5,792 bases of DNA, from NCBI GenBank assembly GCA_017997515.1, contig JAGOEY010000055.1, positions 3,085 to 8,876 on the forward strand, written 5' to 3'. This document shows, piece by piece, positions 1 through 5,569 of the stretch. The notes beneath the pieces were generated by a model. The model was not told where the DNA came from. It saw only the letters and a program-made list of their open reading frames with translations, and did not search any database. This DNA is from Burkholderiaceae bacterium (GTDB taxonomy: Bacteria > Pseudomonadota > Gammaproteobacteria > Burkholderiales > Burkholderiaceae). The translations under genes and the position numbers were made by a program. Position 1 is the first letter of the stretch, and each line of letters begins with the position of its first letter.

Positions 1-31
1 CAGCCAAAGCTGTAATAAGAAATTGTTTCAT
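1..31 (-). CDS. 5' end of an exported-type protein (partial, runs off left edge)
   Basis: Read on the minus strand, an ATG at 31-29 opens a frame that stays open to the window edge and encodes MKQFLITALA. One basic residue followed by a hydrophobic stretch looks like the start of a Sec signal peptide or lipoprotein signal. A weak purine stretch (CGGAAA) lies about nine bases upstream of the ATG, and a TACAAT box lies further upstream at 77-72. The gene is divergent from the Trp-rich protein gene. Only ten codons are visible, so its function cannot be named, and the call rests on start context and N-terminal character alone. Chance opening of a short frame is the main alternative. Confidence 0.5.
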   Translation of the reverse strand, partial: MKQFLITALA

Positions 32-71
32 CGTGAAATTTCCGTGCATTCGGTTACATTGTTGGTCTGTG

Positions 72-98
72 ATTGTAGGGTTTCGCTTGCGCAGGCAA
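72..98 (-). promoter_or_regulatory. Candidate sigma70-type promoter for the left-edge gene
   Basis: On the minus strand, TACAAT (complement of 72-77) matches five of six bases of the -10 consensus. TTGCCT (complement of 93-98) could serve as the -35 box, but the spacer is only 15 bases, shorter than the usual 16-18. The position, some 40 bases before the start codon of the left-edge partial gene, suits a promoter. The -10 box is the convincing part and the -35 assignment is weak. The element abuts and overlaps the palindrome at 78-103. Confidence 0.35.
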
Positions 99-103
99 AA
101 CCC
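78..103. repeat. 26-bp imperfect palindrome in the divergent intergenic region
   Basis: GGGTTTCGCTTGC (78-90) and GCAGGCAAAACCC (91-103) are inverted copies: 11 of 13 symmetric base pairs match around a centre between 90 and 91, with mismatches at 87/94 and 84/97. It fills the space between the candidate -10 and -35 of the leftward gene and lies 31 bases upstream of the Trp-rich protein start. That position fits an operator for one or both divergent genes. It could also fold as a transcript hairpin. A second short palindrome (CCCCGGGG, 101-108) overlaps its right end. No binding protein can be named from the sequence. Confidence 0.45.
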
Positions 104-121
104 CGGGGTGTTTGGCGCACC

Positions 122-127
122 AGGAGA
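122..127 (+). promoter_or_regulatory. Ribosome binding site deciding the Trp-rich protein start
   Basis: AGGAGA lies six bases before the ATG at 134 and is close to the ideal Shine-Dalgarno sequence. It selects this ATG over the in-frame ATG at 23, which has no such site and would add 37 residues unlike any membrane-protein N-terminus. Confidence 0.85.
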
Positions 128-133
128 ATAAAC

Positions 134-376
134 ATGTTTTTACTCGTAATCGGCCTGATTTTGCTGGCTTTGAAGGTGCTGGAGCTGGGGCCCGTGGCCA
201 GCTGGAGCTGGTACGTGATTGCTGCGCCTTTTCTGCTGACCGTTGCGTGGTGGGCCTGGGCCGACTCCATGGGTTACACCAAACGCAAAGAGATGGAAAA
301 GATGGACAAGCGCAAGCAGGACCGCATCGACAAACACAAAGAAGCCATGGGGATCACACCCAAAAAGCCACACTGA
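134..376 (+). CDS. Small Trp-rich membrane protein (TIGR04438-like)
   Basis: An 80-residue protein beginning MFLLVIGLILLALKVLELGP. Residues 1-17 form one hydrophobic helix. A second hydrophobic segment (about 27-43) carries most of the tryptophans: W24, W26, W39, W40 and W42, the last three within VAWWAWAD. The tail from residue 50 is strongly charged, rich in Lys, Arg, Glu and Asp, and probably cytoplasmic and helical. This layout and the Trp cluster match the small Trp-rich family I know from Burkholderiales as TIGR04438, whose role is unknown. The start is set by AGGAGA at 122-127. The gene is alone in its transcription unit and ends 22 bases before a strong terminator. Family assignment is from memory of the sequence pattern, and no function is implied. 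Confidence 0.85.
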   Translation: MFLLVIGLILLALKVLELGPVASWSWYVIAAPFLLTVAWWAWADSMGYTKRKEMEKMDKRKQDRIDKHKEAMGITPKKPH

Positions 377-398
377 GCTTCGCACTGAATTCATACAT

Positions 399-435
399 AA
401 AAAAGCCCGCAGCGCTGACGCTGCGGGCTTTTTTT
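399..435. terminator. Bidirectional intrinsic terminator between the Trp-rich gene and ilvD
   Basis: A perfect 10-bp stem (GCCCGCAGCG at 405-414, CGCTGCGGGC at 419-428) with a CTGA tetraloop is preceded by six A and followed by seven T. It therefore reads as a rho-independent terminator on both strands. It lies 22 bases after the stop of the Trp-rich gene and 22 bases after the stop of ilvD (minus strand), so it can end both converging transcripts. Confidence 0.93.
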
Positions 436-457
436 GCTATGAAGCTTGAAACCTGGT

Positions 458-2149
458 TCAGTAGTCGTCCAGCACCGCTCCCTTGCTGGCGGTGGATGCG
501 TTGTTCGCAAACTTCGCCTGCACGCCACGGGTGTAACGTGGCTTGGGCGCCGTCCATGCCTGGCGGCGCTTTTCGATGGTGGCGTCGTCCACGTGTAACT
601 CGAGCAGCAGCTTGCGTGCGTCGATGGTGATCGAGTCGCCTTCCTGCACAAACGCAATCGTGCCACCGGCGGCGGCTTCAGGTGCCACGTGGCCGACCAC
701 CATGCCCCAGGTGCCGCCAGAGAAACGACCGTCGGTGATCAGGCCGACCGACTCGCCCAGGCCGGCGCCGATCAGCGCGCCCGTGGGCGCCAGCATTTCG
801 GGCATGCCGGGGCCACCCTTGGGGCCGAGGTAACGCAGCACCATCACGTCGCCCGCGACGATCTTGCCGGCCAGGATGGCGGCGAGTGCGGATTGCTCGT
901 CGTCGAACACACGGGCCGGGCCGGTGATGACGGGGTTCTTCAGGCCCGTGATCTTGGCCACGGCACCTTCGGGCGACAGGTTGCCCTTGAGAATGGCCAG
1001 GTGGCCTTCGTCGTACATGGGGTTGGTGATCGGGCGGATCACGTCCTGGTCTGCGCGCAGCGCGGGCACGCTAGCCAGGTTTTCGGCAATGGTCTTGCCG
1101 GTGATGGTGATGCAGTCGCCATGCAGCAGGCCTGCGTCGAGCAGCACCTTCATCACAGCAGGAATGCCGCCGGCCTTGTGCAGGTCGACTGCCAGGTACT
1201 TGCCGCTGGGCTTCAGGTCACAAATGACGGGCACTTTCTTGCGCATACGCTCGAAGTCGTCGATGGTCCAGTCCACGCCCGCCGTGTGGGCGATGGCCAG
1301 GAAGTGCAGCACCGCGTTGGTCGAGCCGCCGGTGGCCATGATGACCGCCACCGCGTTCTCGATCGACTTCTTGGTGACGATGTCGCGTGGCTTCAGGTCA
1401 TTCTTGATCGCCTCGATCAGCACCTTGGCCGATTCCTTGGCCGAGTTCTGCGTCTCGTCGTGTGGGTTCGCCATGGTGGACGAGTAGGGCAGGCTCATGC
1501 CCAGCGCCTCGAACGAGCTGGACATGGTGTTGGCGGTGTACATGCCGCCGCACGAGCCGGTGCCGGGGATGGCGCGGCGTTCGATCTCGGTCAGGTCTTC
1601 GTCGCTCAAGTTGCCGGCGGCGTTCTGGCCCACGGCCTCAAACACGCTCACGATGTTCAGGTCCTGGCCCTTGTAGCGGCCCGGCAGGATGGTGCCGCCG
1701 TACACGTAGATCGCCGGTACGTTGGCGCGCAGCATGCCCATCATGCCGCCCGGCATGTTCTTGTCGCAGCCGCCGACCACCAGCACGCCGTCCATCCACT
1801 GGCCGCCGACACAGGTCTCGATGCAGTCGCTGATGACTTCGCGGCTGACCAGCGAATACTTCATGCCTTCGGTGCCCATGGCCATGCCGTCCGAGATGGT
1901 GGGCGTGCCGAACACCTGGGCGTTGCCGCCAGCCTCTTCGATGCCGGCAATGGCCGCGTCGGCCAGCTTCTGCAGGCCGCTGTTACACGGCGTGATGGTG
2001 CTGTGGCCGTTGGCCACACCGACCATGGGCTTCTTGAAGTCGCCCTCCTGGTAGCCCATGGCGTAGTACATCGAGCGGTTGGGCGCGCGCGACTTGCCTT
2101 CGGTGATGTTGGCCGAACGGCGGTTGATCTGGATCGGTTTCGTTTCCAT
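458..2149 (-). CDS. ilvD: Dihydroxy-acid dehydratase (IlvD)
   Basis: A 563-residue cytoplasmic iron-sulfur enzyme that dehydrates 2,3-dihydroxy-isovalerate and 2,3-dihydroxy-3-methylvalerate to the 2-oxo acids leading to valine, leucine and isoleucine. The three cysteines expected to hold the cluster are present: C55 (TPCN), C128 (GGCDKNMPG) and C200 ([12 protein letters not shown]), the pattern of [2Fe-2S] DHADs. D87, D129 and K130 (the carbamylated-Lys position) and E451 (PEM) fit the metal site, and S477 in DGRFSGGT fits the catalytic serine. The length matches the shorter IlvD class. I chose the ATG at 2149 ([12 protein letters not shown]) because family homology begins there. The in-frame ATG at 2236 would add 29 residues of unrelated sequence. 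The ribosome binding site is weak (GAGAGA). The gene is divergent from the LysR-type gene and ends at a strong terminator. The enzyme looks intact. Confidence 0.97.
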   Translation of the reverse strand: METKPIQINRRSANITEGKSRAPNRSMYYAMGYQEGDFKKPMVGVANGHSTITPCNSGLQKLADAAIAGIEEAGGNAQVFGTPTISDGMAMGTEGMKYSLVSREVISDCIETCVGGQWMDGVLVVGGCDKNMPGGMMGMLRANVPAIYVYGGTILPGRYKGQDLNIVSVFEAVGQNAAGNLSDEDLTEIERRAIPGTGSCGGMYTANTMSSSFEALGMSLPYSSTMANPHDETQNSAKESAKVLIEAIKNDLKPRDIVTKKSIENAVAVIMATGGSTNAVLHFLAIAHTAGVDWTIDDFERMRKKVPVICDLKPSGKYLAVDLHKAGGIPAVMKVLLDAGLLHGDCITITGKTIAENLASVPALRADQDVIRPITNPMYDEGHLAILKGNLSPEGAVAKITGLKNPVITGPARVFDDEQSALAAILAGKIVAGDVMVLRYLGPKGGPGMPEMLAPTGALIGAGLGESVGLITDGRFSGGTWGMVVGHVAPEAAAGGTIAFVQEGDSITIDARKLLLELHVDDATIEKRRQAWTAPKPRYTRGVQAKFANNASTASKGAVLDDY

Positions 2150-2206
2150 GGGACGTCTCTCGTGGGTGCCCGGTGGGTGGGCGGTGATGGATTTTTTGCA
2201 GCCAGA

Positions 2207-2236
2207 AGTATGCGCCGAGCAGAAAATGCTTTCCAA
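2207..2236 (-). promoter_or_regulatory. Candidate ilvD promoter
   Basis: On the minus strand, TTGGAA (complement of 2231-2236) and CATACT (complement of 2207-2212) are separated by 18 bases, and each matches four of six bases of the sigma70 consensus. A transcript from here would have a leader of roughly 50 bases before the ilvD ATG. That leader has no run of Val, Leu or Ile codons, so attenuation by a leader peptide is not indicated. This is a pattern match only. Confidence 0.35.
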
Positions 2237-2270
2237 TCTATTTTTTAGTGCCTATTAATTCATTTGAAGT

Positions 2271-3188
2271 ATGAGAGAGATCGAGCTCCGGCTGTGGCGC
2301 CAGTTCGCCACCCTGGCCGAGGAACTGCACTTTGGCCGCGCCGCTGCACGCCTGCACATGACCCAACCACCGTTGACACAGGCCATCGTGCAGCTGGAAA
2401 AACTGCTGGGTGTACGCCTGTTTGACCGCACCAAACGCAGCGTGGCTCTCACGGCCACGGGCCAGGCGCTGCTGCCCGAGGTGCTGGAGTTGCTGGCCCG
2501 TGCGCAGGCGCTGCCCGAACATGCTCGCGCCGCTGCGGCGGGTGAGCTGGGGCGGCTGCGGCTGGCCTTTGTGTCCACCGTGGGGTTTGCGCTGCTGCCG
2601 CAGTGGTTGCGCGGCTTTCGGGCGCTGTACCCCCAGGTACGCGTGGAGTTGACCGAGGCCACGGGTGACGTGCAGTTGCAGGCGTTTGCAGGTGATGAAA
2701 TTGACGCCGGTTTTATGCTGCATGCGACAGGTTTTGCGCCCGCTGGCCTGGCGCGGCACCGCATCGCGCAGGAGCCGCTGGTGCTGGCGCTGCCGGAGCA
2801 GCATCCCCTGGCCGCTGCGCAGGTGTTGACGCTGGACGCCGTGCTGGCGGAACCGCTGGTGATCTTCCCGCGCCGCATCGTGCCGTCGCTGTTTGACGCG
2901 ATTTTTGCGCTGTACCACGCGGCCGGGCACTCACCCCAGGTGGCACAGGAGGCCATCCAGATGCAGACCATCGTGAACCTGGTCTCCGCGGGTTTGGGTG
3001 TGGCCTGGGTGCCCGAAAGTGTGCGGCAGTTCCAGCGGCCCGGTGTGGTGTACCGGGCGCTGGGCAGGCAGGGCGCTGGGGGCAAGGGCTTGGCGGTACC
3101 GGGCTGCGAGACCAGCCTGGTGTGGCGCGAGGGCAGCCCGAGCCCGTCGCTGGAGCGTTTTATCGGCTTTGTGCGGGAAACGCCATAA
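2271..3188 (+). CDS. LysR-type transcriptional regulator, divergent from ilvD
   Basis: A 305-residue DNA-binding regulator of normal LysR length. Residues 5-65 form the winged helix-turn-helix (LRLWRQFATLAEELHFGRAA, then ARLHMTQPPLTQAIVQLEKLLG and VRLFDRT), the family's best conserved part. A linker helix (about 66-92) leads to a periplasmic-binding-protein-like effector domain (about 93-300), including a QTIVNLVSAGLGVAWVPESV segment resembling the BenM/CatM/CbnR branch, so a small organic acid effector is possible. The start fits the family N-terminus, although only a weak TGAAG precedes it. The gene is divergent from ilvD across 121 bp. LysR proteins often control the divergent neighbour and themselves, so ilvD is the natural candidate target, but this is inferred from position. 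The effector and target are not known. Confidence 0.93.
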   Translation: MREIELRLWRQFATLAEELHFGRAAARLHMTQPPLTQAIVQLEKLLGVRLFDRTKRSVALTATGQALLPEVLELLARAQALPEHARAAAAGELGRLRLAFVSTVGFALLPQWLRGFRALYPQVRVELTEATGDVQLQAFAGDEIDAGFMLHATGFAPAGLARHRIAQEPLVLALPEQHPLAAAQVLTLDAVLAEPLVIFPRRIVPSLFDAIFALYHAAGHSPQVAQEAIQMQTIVNLVSAGLGVAWVPESVRQFQRPGVVYRALGRQGAGGKGLAVPGCETSLVWREGSPSPSLERFIGFVRETP

Positions 3189-3189
3189 C

Positions 3190-3253
3190 GCTATATTTTT
3201 TATAGCTTTATGCGCTTGTGTCTATTGCGCTGGAGGCCAATTTTGCTTGAAAT
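3190..3253. repeat. Comamonadaceae-type dispersed intergenic repeat
   Basis: The segment begins with a perfect inverted repeat, GCTATA-TTTTT-TATAGC (3190-3206). It continues through GCGCTTGTG (3212-3220) and GCGCTGGAGGCCAATTTTG (3227-3245). From memory, near-copies of this layout (AT-rich palindrome, GCGCTTG, about ten variable bases, GCGCTGGAGGCCAATTT) recur between genes in Acidovorax, Polaromonas and Rhodoferax genomes. It is markedly more AT-rich than the flanking genes and starts just after the LysR stop. It encodes nothing visible. Mobility, transcription and function are unknown, and the outer limits given are approximate. Confidence 0.65.
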
Positions 3254-3255
3254 CA

Positions 3256-3270
3256 GCCTCGCTGTGAGGC
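3256..3270. repeat. Short hairpin just downstream of bacterioferritin
   Basis: GCCTC (3256-3260) and GAGGC (3266-3270) form a perfect 5-bp stem with a five-base loop, 11 bases beyond the bacterioferritin stop on the minus strand. On that strand it is followed by TGATTTC, too poor in T for a confident intrinsic terminator. A second small dyad, GGGC-TTA-GCCC (3278-3288), spans the bacterioferritin stop codon. Either could contribute to 3' end formation for the converging lysR and bfr transcripts. The support is weak. Confidence 0.3.
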
Positions 3271-3281
3271 GCCGGCAGGGC

Positions 3282-3758
3282 TTAGCCCACTGTCCCGGTT
3301 TGTGACTGCAGGTAGTTCTGCAGGCCCACTTTGTCGATCAGGCCGATTTGTTTTTCCAGCCAGTAGGCGTGGTCTTCCTCGGTGTCGCGCAGCTGCACCA
3401 GCAGGATGTCGCGGCTCACATAGTCGCCCACACTTTCACACAGGGCCATACCTTCGCGCAGCGCGGCGCGCACCTCGTATTCGGTGGCCAGGTCTTTCTG
3501 CAGCATCTCGGGCACCGTCTCGCCGGGGGTGAAGGGGTTGGGGCGCATGTCGGGGCGGCCACCCAGCATCAGGATGCGGCGCAGCAGCGCGTCGGCGTGC
3601 TGGGTTTCTTCCTGCATCTCGTGGTCGAGGCGGGTGAAGAGTTTGGTGAAACCCTGGTCTTCGTAGATGCGCGAATGGGCGAAATACTGGTCGCGTGCCG
3701 CCAGCTCGCCGCGCAGCAAAACCTTGAAGTAGTCGATGACCTGTGTGTTGCCCTGCAT
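3282..3758 (-). CDS. bfr: Bacterioferritin, probably non-haem subunit
   Basis: A 158-residue four-helix ferritin, the usual bacterioferritin length. It assembles into a 24-mer shell in the cytoplasm, oxidises Fe(II) at a di-iron centre and stores Fe(III). The ferroxidase ligands are visible: E18, E51, H54, E93, E127 and H130, the last two in RDTEEDH. The N-terminus ([11 protein letters not shown]) and C-terminus ([11 protein letters not shown]) closely resemble E. coli Bfr (MKGDTKVINYL, KMGLQNYLQAQ). The E. coli haem ligand Met52 falls in EMKHAD, which aligns without a gap to ETQHAD here, placing Thr at residue 52. This subunit therefore probably cannot bind haem by the usual bis-Met arrangement. 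The ATG is preceded by AAGAGGAA at good spacing. The gene stands alone, with no bacterioferritin-associated ferredoxin gene (bfd) beside it in this window. Confidence 0.95.
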   Translation of the reverse strand: MQGNTQVIDYFKVLLRGELAARDQYFAHSRIYEDQGFTKLFTRLDHEMQEETQHADALLRRILMLGGRPDMRPNPFTPGETVPEMLQKDLATEYEVRAALREGMALCESVGDYVSRDILLVQLRDTEEDHAYWLEKQIGLIDKVGLQNYLQSQTGTVG

Positions 3759-3764
3759 GGTGGG

Positions 3765-3771
3765 TTCCTCT
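3765..3771 (-). promoter_or_regulatory. Bacterioferritin ribosome binding site
   Basis: On the minus strand AGAGGAA lies six bases upstream of the bfr ATG at 3758. It supports this start, which also fits the conserved N-terminus of the family. Confidence 0.8.
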
Positions 3772-3791
3772 TGTTGTTTTTGAATGGGCGA

Positions 3792-3797
3792 AGTATG
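3792..3797 (-). promoter_or_regulatory. Possible bacterioferritin -10 element
   Basis: CATACT on the minus strand matches four of six bases of the -10 consensus and lies about 34 bases upstream of the bfr ATG. The same hexamer, within the octamer CATACTTC, forms the candidate ilvD -10. No acceptable -35 box is seen 16-18 bases further upstream, where the sequence is a C run. If this is a promoter it may need an activator. No Fur-box-like sequence was recognised. Confidence 0.25.
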
Positions 3798-3815
3798 GCG
3801 CGAACCCGGCCCTTT

Positions 3816-3830
3816 GGGGGGAATGCCCCC
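3816..3830. repeat. G/C inverted repeat upstream of bfr
   Basis: GGGGG (3816-3820) and CCCCC (3826-3830) are separated by GAATG and can form a 5-bp G:C stem. It sits where the bfr -35 region would be if the -10 at 3792-3797 is right. It has no T run and lies well before the antiporter gene, so it is not an intrinsic terminator. It could be a protein binding site or incidental. Confidence 0.3.
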
Positions 3831-3950
3831 GGCGATGCGCTCTGCATACGTACTGGCATCAGAAGTGTTCGTATTTCAGTGGCACGACGCGTGTGCCTGT
3901 AACAGCCCTCGGGGCGCAGGTCGATTCTGTTAATGTCGCTTCCATTTTTC

Positions 3951-3957
3951 GAGGGGA
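3951..3957 (+). promoter_or_regulatory. Ribosome binding site deciding the antiporter start
   Basis: GAGGGGA lies five bases before the ATG at 3963. It favours this start over the in-frame ATG at 3933, which has no purine-rich site before it. The site runs into a GGGG-AA-CCCC dyad (3953-3962) ending at the start codon, so part of the Shine-Dalgarno sequence could pair with the bases just before the ATG. Confidence 0.75.
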
Positions 3958-4523
3958 ACCCCATGGCGGTTGAAGGCAGTGCAGGTGATCTGCTCAATGT
4001 GGTGGTCCTGCTGGGTGCGGCCGTGGTGGCGGTGCCTTTGTTCAAGAAGCTGGGGCTGGGCTCGGTGCTGGGGTACCTGGCCGCCGGGCTGGCGATCGGG
4101 CCGTTTGGCTTCGGTGTGTTCACCGATGCGCAAAGCATCCTGCACGTGGCCGAGCTGGGTGTGGTGATGTTCTTGTTCGTGATCGGGCTGGAGATGCAGC
4201 CCTCGCACCTGTGGGCGCTGCGACGCCAGATATTTGGGCTGGGCAGCCTGCAGTGCCTGGTCTGTGGCGTGCTGCTGACGCTGGTGGGTATTGCGTTTGG
4301 TTTCTCTCTGCCCGTGTCGTTTGTCAGTGCCATGGGTTTTGTGCTGACCTCCACCGCCATCGTCATGCAGTTGCTGGGTGAACGTGGCGACATCGCTGCA
4401 CCGCGTGGCCAGCGTATGGTGTCCATCCTGTTGTTTGAAGACCTGCTGATCGTGCCTTTGCTGGCCATCGTGGCCTTCATCGCGCCGCCCGCGCTGGATG
4501 CGCAGGCGGTCATTCGTCGCGCT

Positions 4524-4532
4524 GGGGTGTGA
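4524..4532 (+). other. Frameshift site in the antiporter gene
   Basis: The upstream frame ends at TGA 4530-4532 after RRAGV, while homologous protein resumes in the frame of VIGLALGVLALL from 4529. Loss of one base accounts for this. The likeliest place is the G run at 4524-4527: five G in place of four would give RRAGGVIGLALG with no break. A homopolymer is also the typical place for a sequencing indel. Confidence 0.8.
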
Positions 4533-5566
4533 TTGGTCTGGCCCTGGGGGTGCTGGCTTTGCTGGTGGCGGCGGGTGTGTGGCTGCTGAACCCGCTGTTC
4601 CGCGTGCTGGCCAATGCCAAGGCGCGCGAGGTGATGACGGCTGCCGCGTTGCTGGTGGTGCTGGGTGCGGCTTTGCTGATGCAGGTGGGCGGTTTGTCGA
4701 TGGCCATGGGGGCCTTCCTGGCCGGTGTGCTGTTGTCCGAGTCCACCTTCCGCCACCAGCTGGAGGCCGACATCGAGCCCTTCCGGGGCCTGCTGCTGGG
4801 GCTGTTTTTCCTGGGTGTGGGCATGTCGCTGGACCTGGCCGTGGTGGCCAGCAACTGGCAGCTGATCGTGGCGGGTGTGTTGGCGCTGATGGCGACCAAA
4901 GCCCTGTGTATCTACGCCGTGGCCCGGCTGGCCAAAAGCACGCACGCCGACGCCCTGGACCGCGCCGTGCTGATGGCGCAAGGCGGCGAGTTTGCCTTTG
5001 TGCTGTTCGCTGCGGCCTTGGGCGCACGGGTGATCGACCCCACCGTCAACGCCAACATGACGGCGATTGTGGTGCTGTCGATGGCACTTACGCCGCTGGT
5101 GGTGCTGGTGCACGGGCGTTTTGCGGGCGCGGGTGAAGTGTCCATGGACGGGGTGGAGGCCGCCCACGACAGCCAGGCCAATGTGCTGGTCATCGGCTTT
5201 GGCCGTGTCGGGCAGATCGCCAGCCAGGGTGTGATTGCCCGGGGCGCGTCGCTCACGGTGATCGACAACGACACCCAAGTCATCCGCGACGCCGAGGCCT
5301 ACCTGGGCTTCAAGGTTTATTACGGCGACGGGGCACGCGCCGAGGTGTTACACGCGGCCGGTGCCCACAAGGCCTGCGCGATCCTGGTGTGTGTGGACGA
5401 CAAAACCGCCGCCACACGGATCGCCGAAAACGCCAAGGCTTTGTGCCCCCAGGCGCGTGTGCTGGTGCGGGCGTTTGACCGCGAACACGCGCTGGAGCTG
5501 TTCAAGACCGGGGCTGTGGATTACCTGGTGCGCGAAACCTTCGAGTCGTCCATGGCGCTGGGCCGC

Positions 5567-5569
5567 TAG
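5567..5569 (+). other. In-frame amber codon near the antiporter C-terminus
   Basis: TAG interrupts the frame between FESSMALGR and AVLATGATPEEADAVMDD. Both sides resemble a continuous KefC-type tail (E. coli [20 protein letters not shown]), so the stop removes about 62 residues beyond the nucleotide-binding domain. A single base change from CAG (Gln) or GAG (Glu) would explain it. The ribosome binding context for restarting downstream is poor. Confidence 0.8.

Noticed and set aside
2150..2206. Leader-peptide attenuator ahead of ilvD
   Set aside because: No short frame with clustered Val, Leu or Ile codons and no terminator/antiterminator pair with a T run is seen.
2150..2236. N-terminal extension of IlvD from the ATG at 2236
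   Set aside because: The 29 extra residues do not resemble the family, and the proposed -35 and -10 boxes lie within that stretch. The ATG at 2149 matches the family start.
689..2248. A 519-codon open frame on the plus strand opposite ilvD
   Set aside because: It lies almost wholly antisense to an intact, motif-complete ilvD. Its product is rich in His, Gly, Arg, Val and Asp with no recognisable domain, as expected from a GC-rich gene read on the opposite strand.
2238..3085. Long minus-strand open frames opposite the LysR-type gene
   Set aside because: They are antisense to a clear LysR coding region and their composition (Ala, Ser, Arg or Gln, Arg rich) has no domain signature.
3933..3962. 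Alternative antiporter start at 3933
   Set aside because: There is no ribosome binding site before it, whereas GAGGGGA precedes the ATG at 3963 and the protein from there begins like its relatives.
4524..4532. Programmed ribosomal frameshift in the antiporter
   Set aside because: There is no recognised slippery heptamer or downstream stimulatory structure, this family is not known to use frameshifting, and the second lesion at 5567 argues for decay or error.
3569..5278. A 569-codon open frame on the minus strand opposite the antiporter and overlapping bfr
   Set aside because: Its product is low-complexity Gln, His, Thr and Pro-rich sequence without family features. It is a shadow of the antiporter coding strand and reads bfr out of frame.
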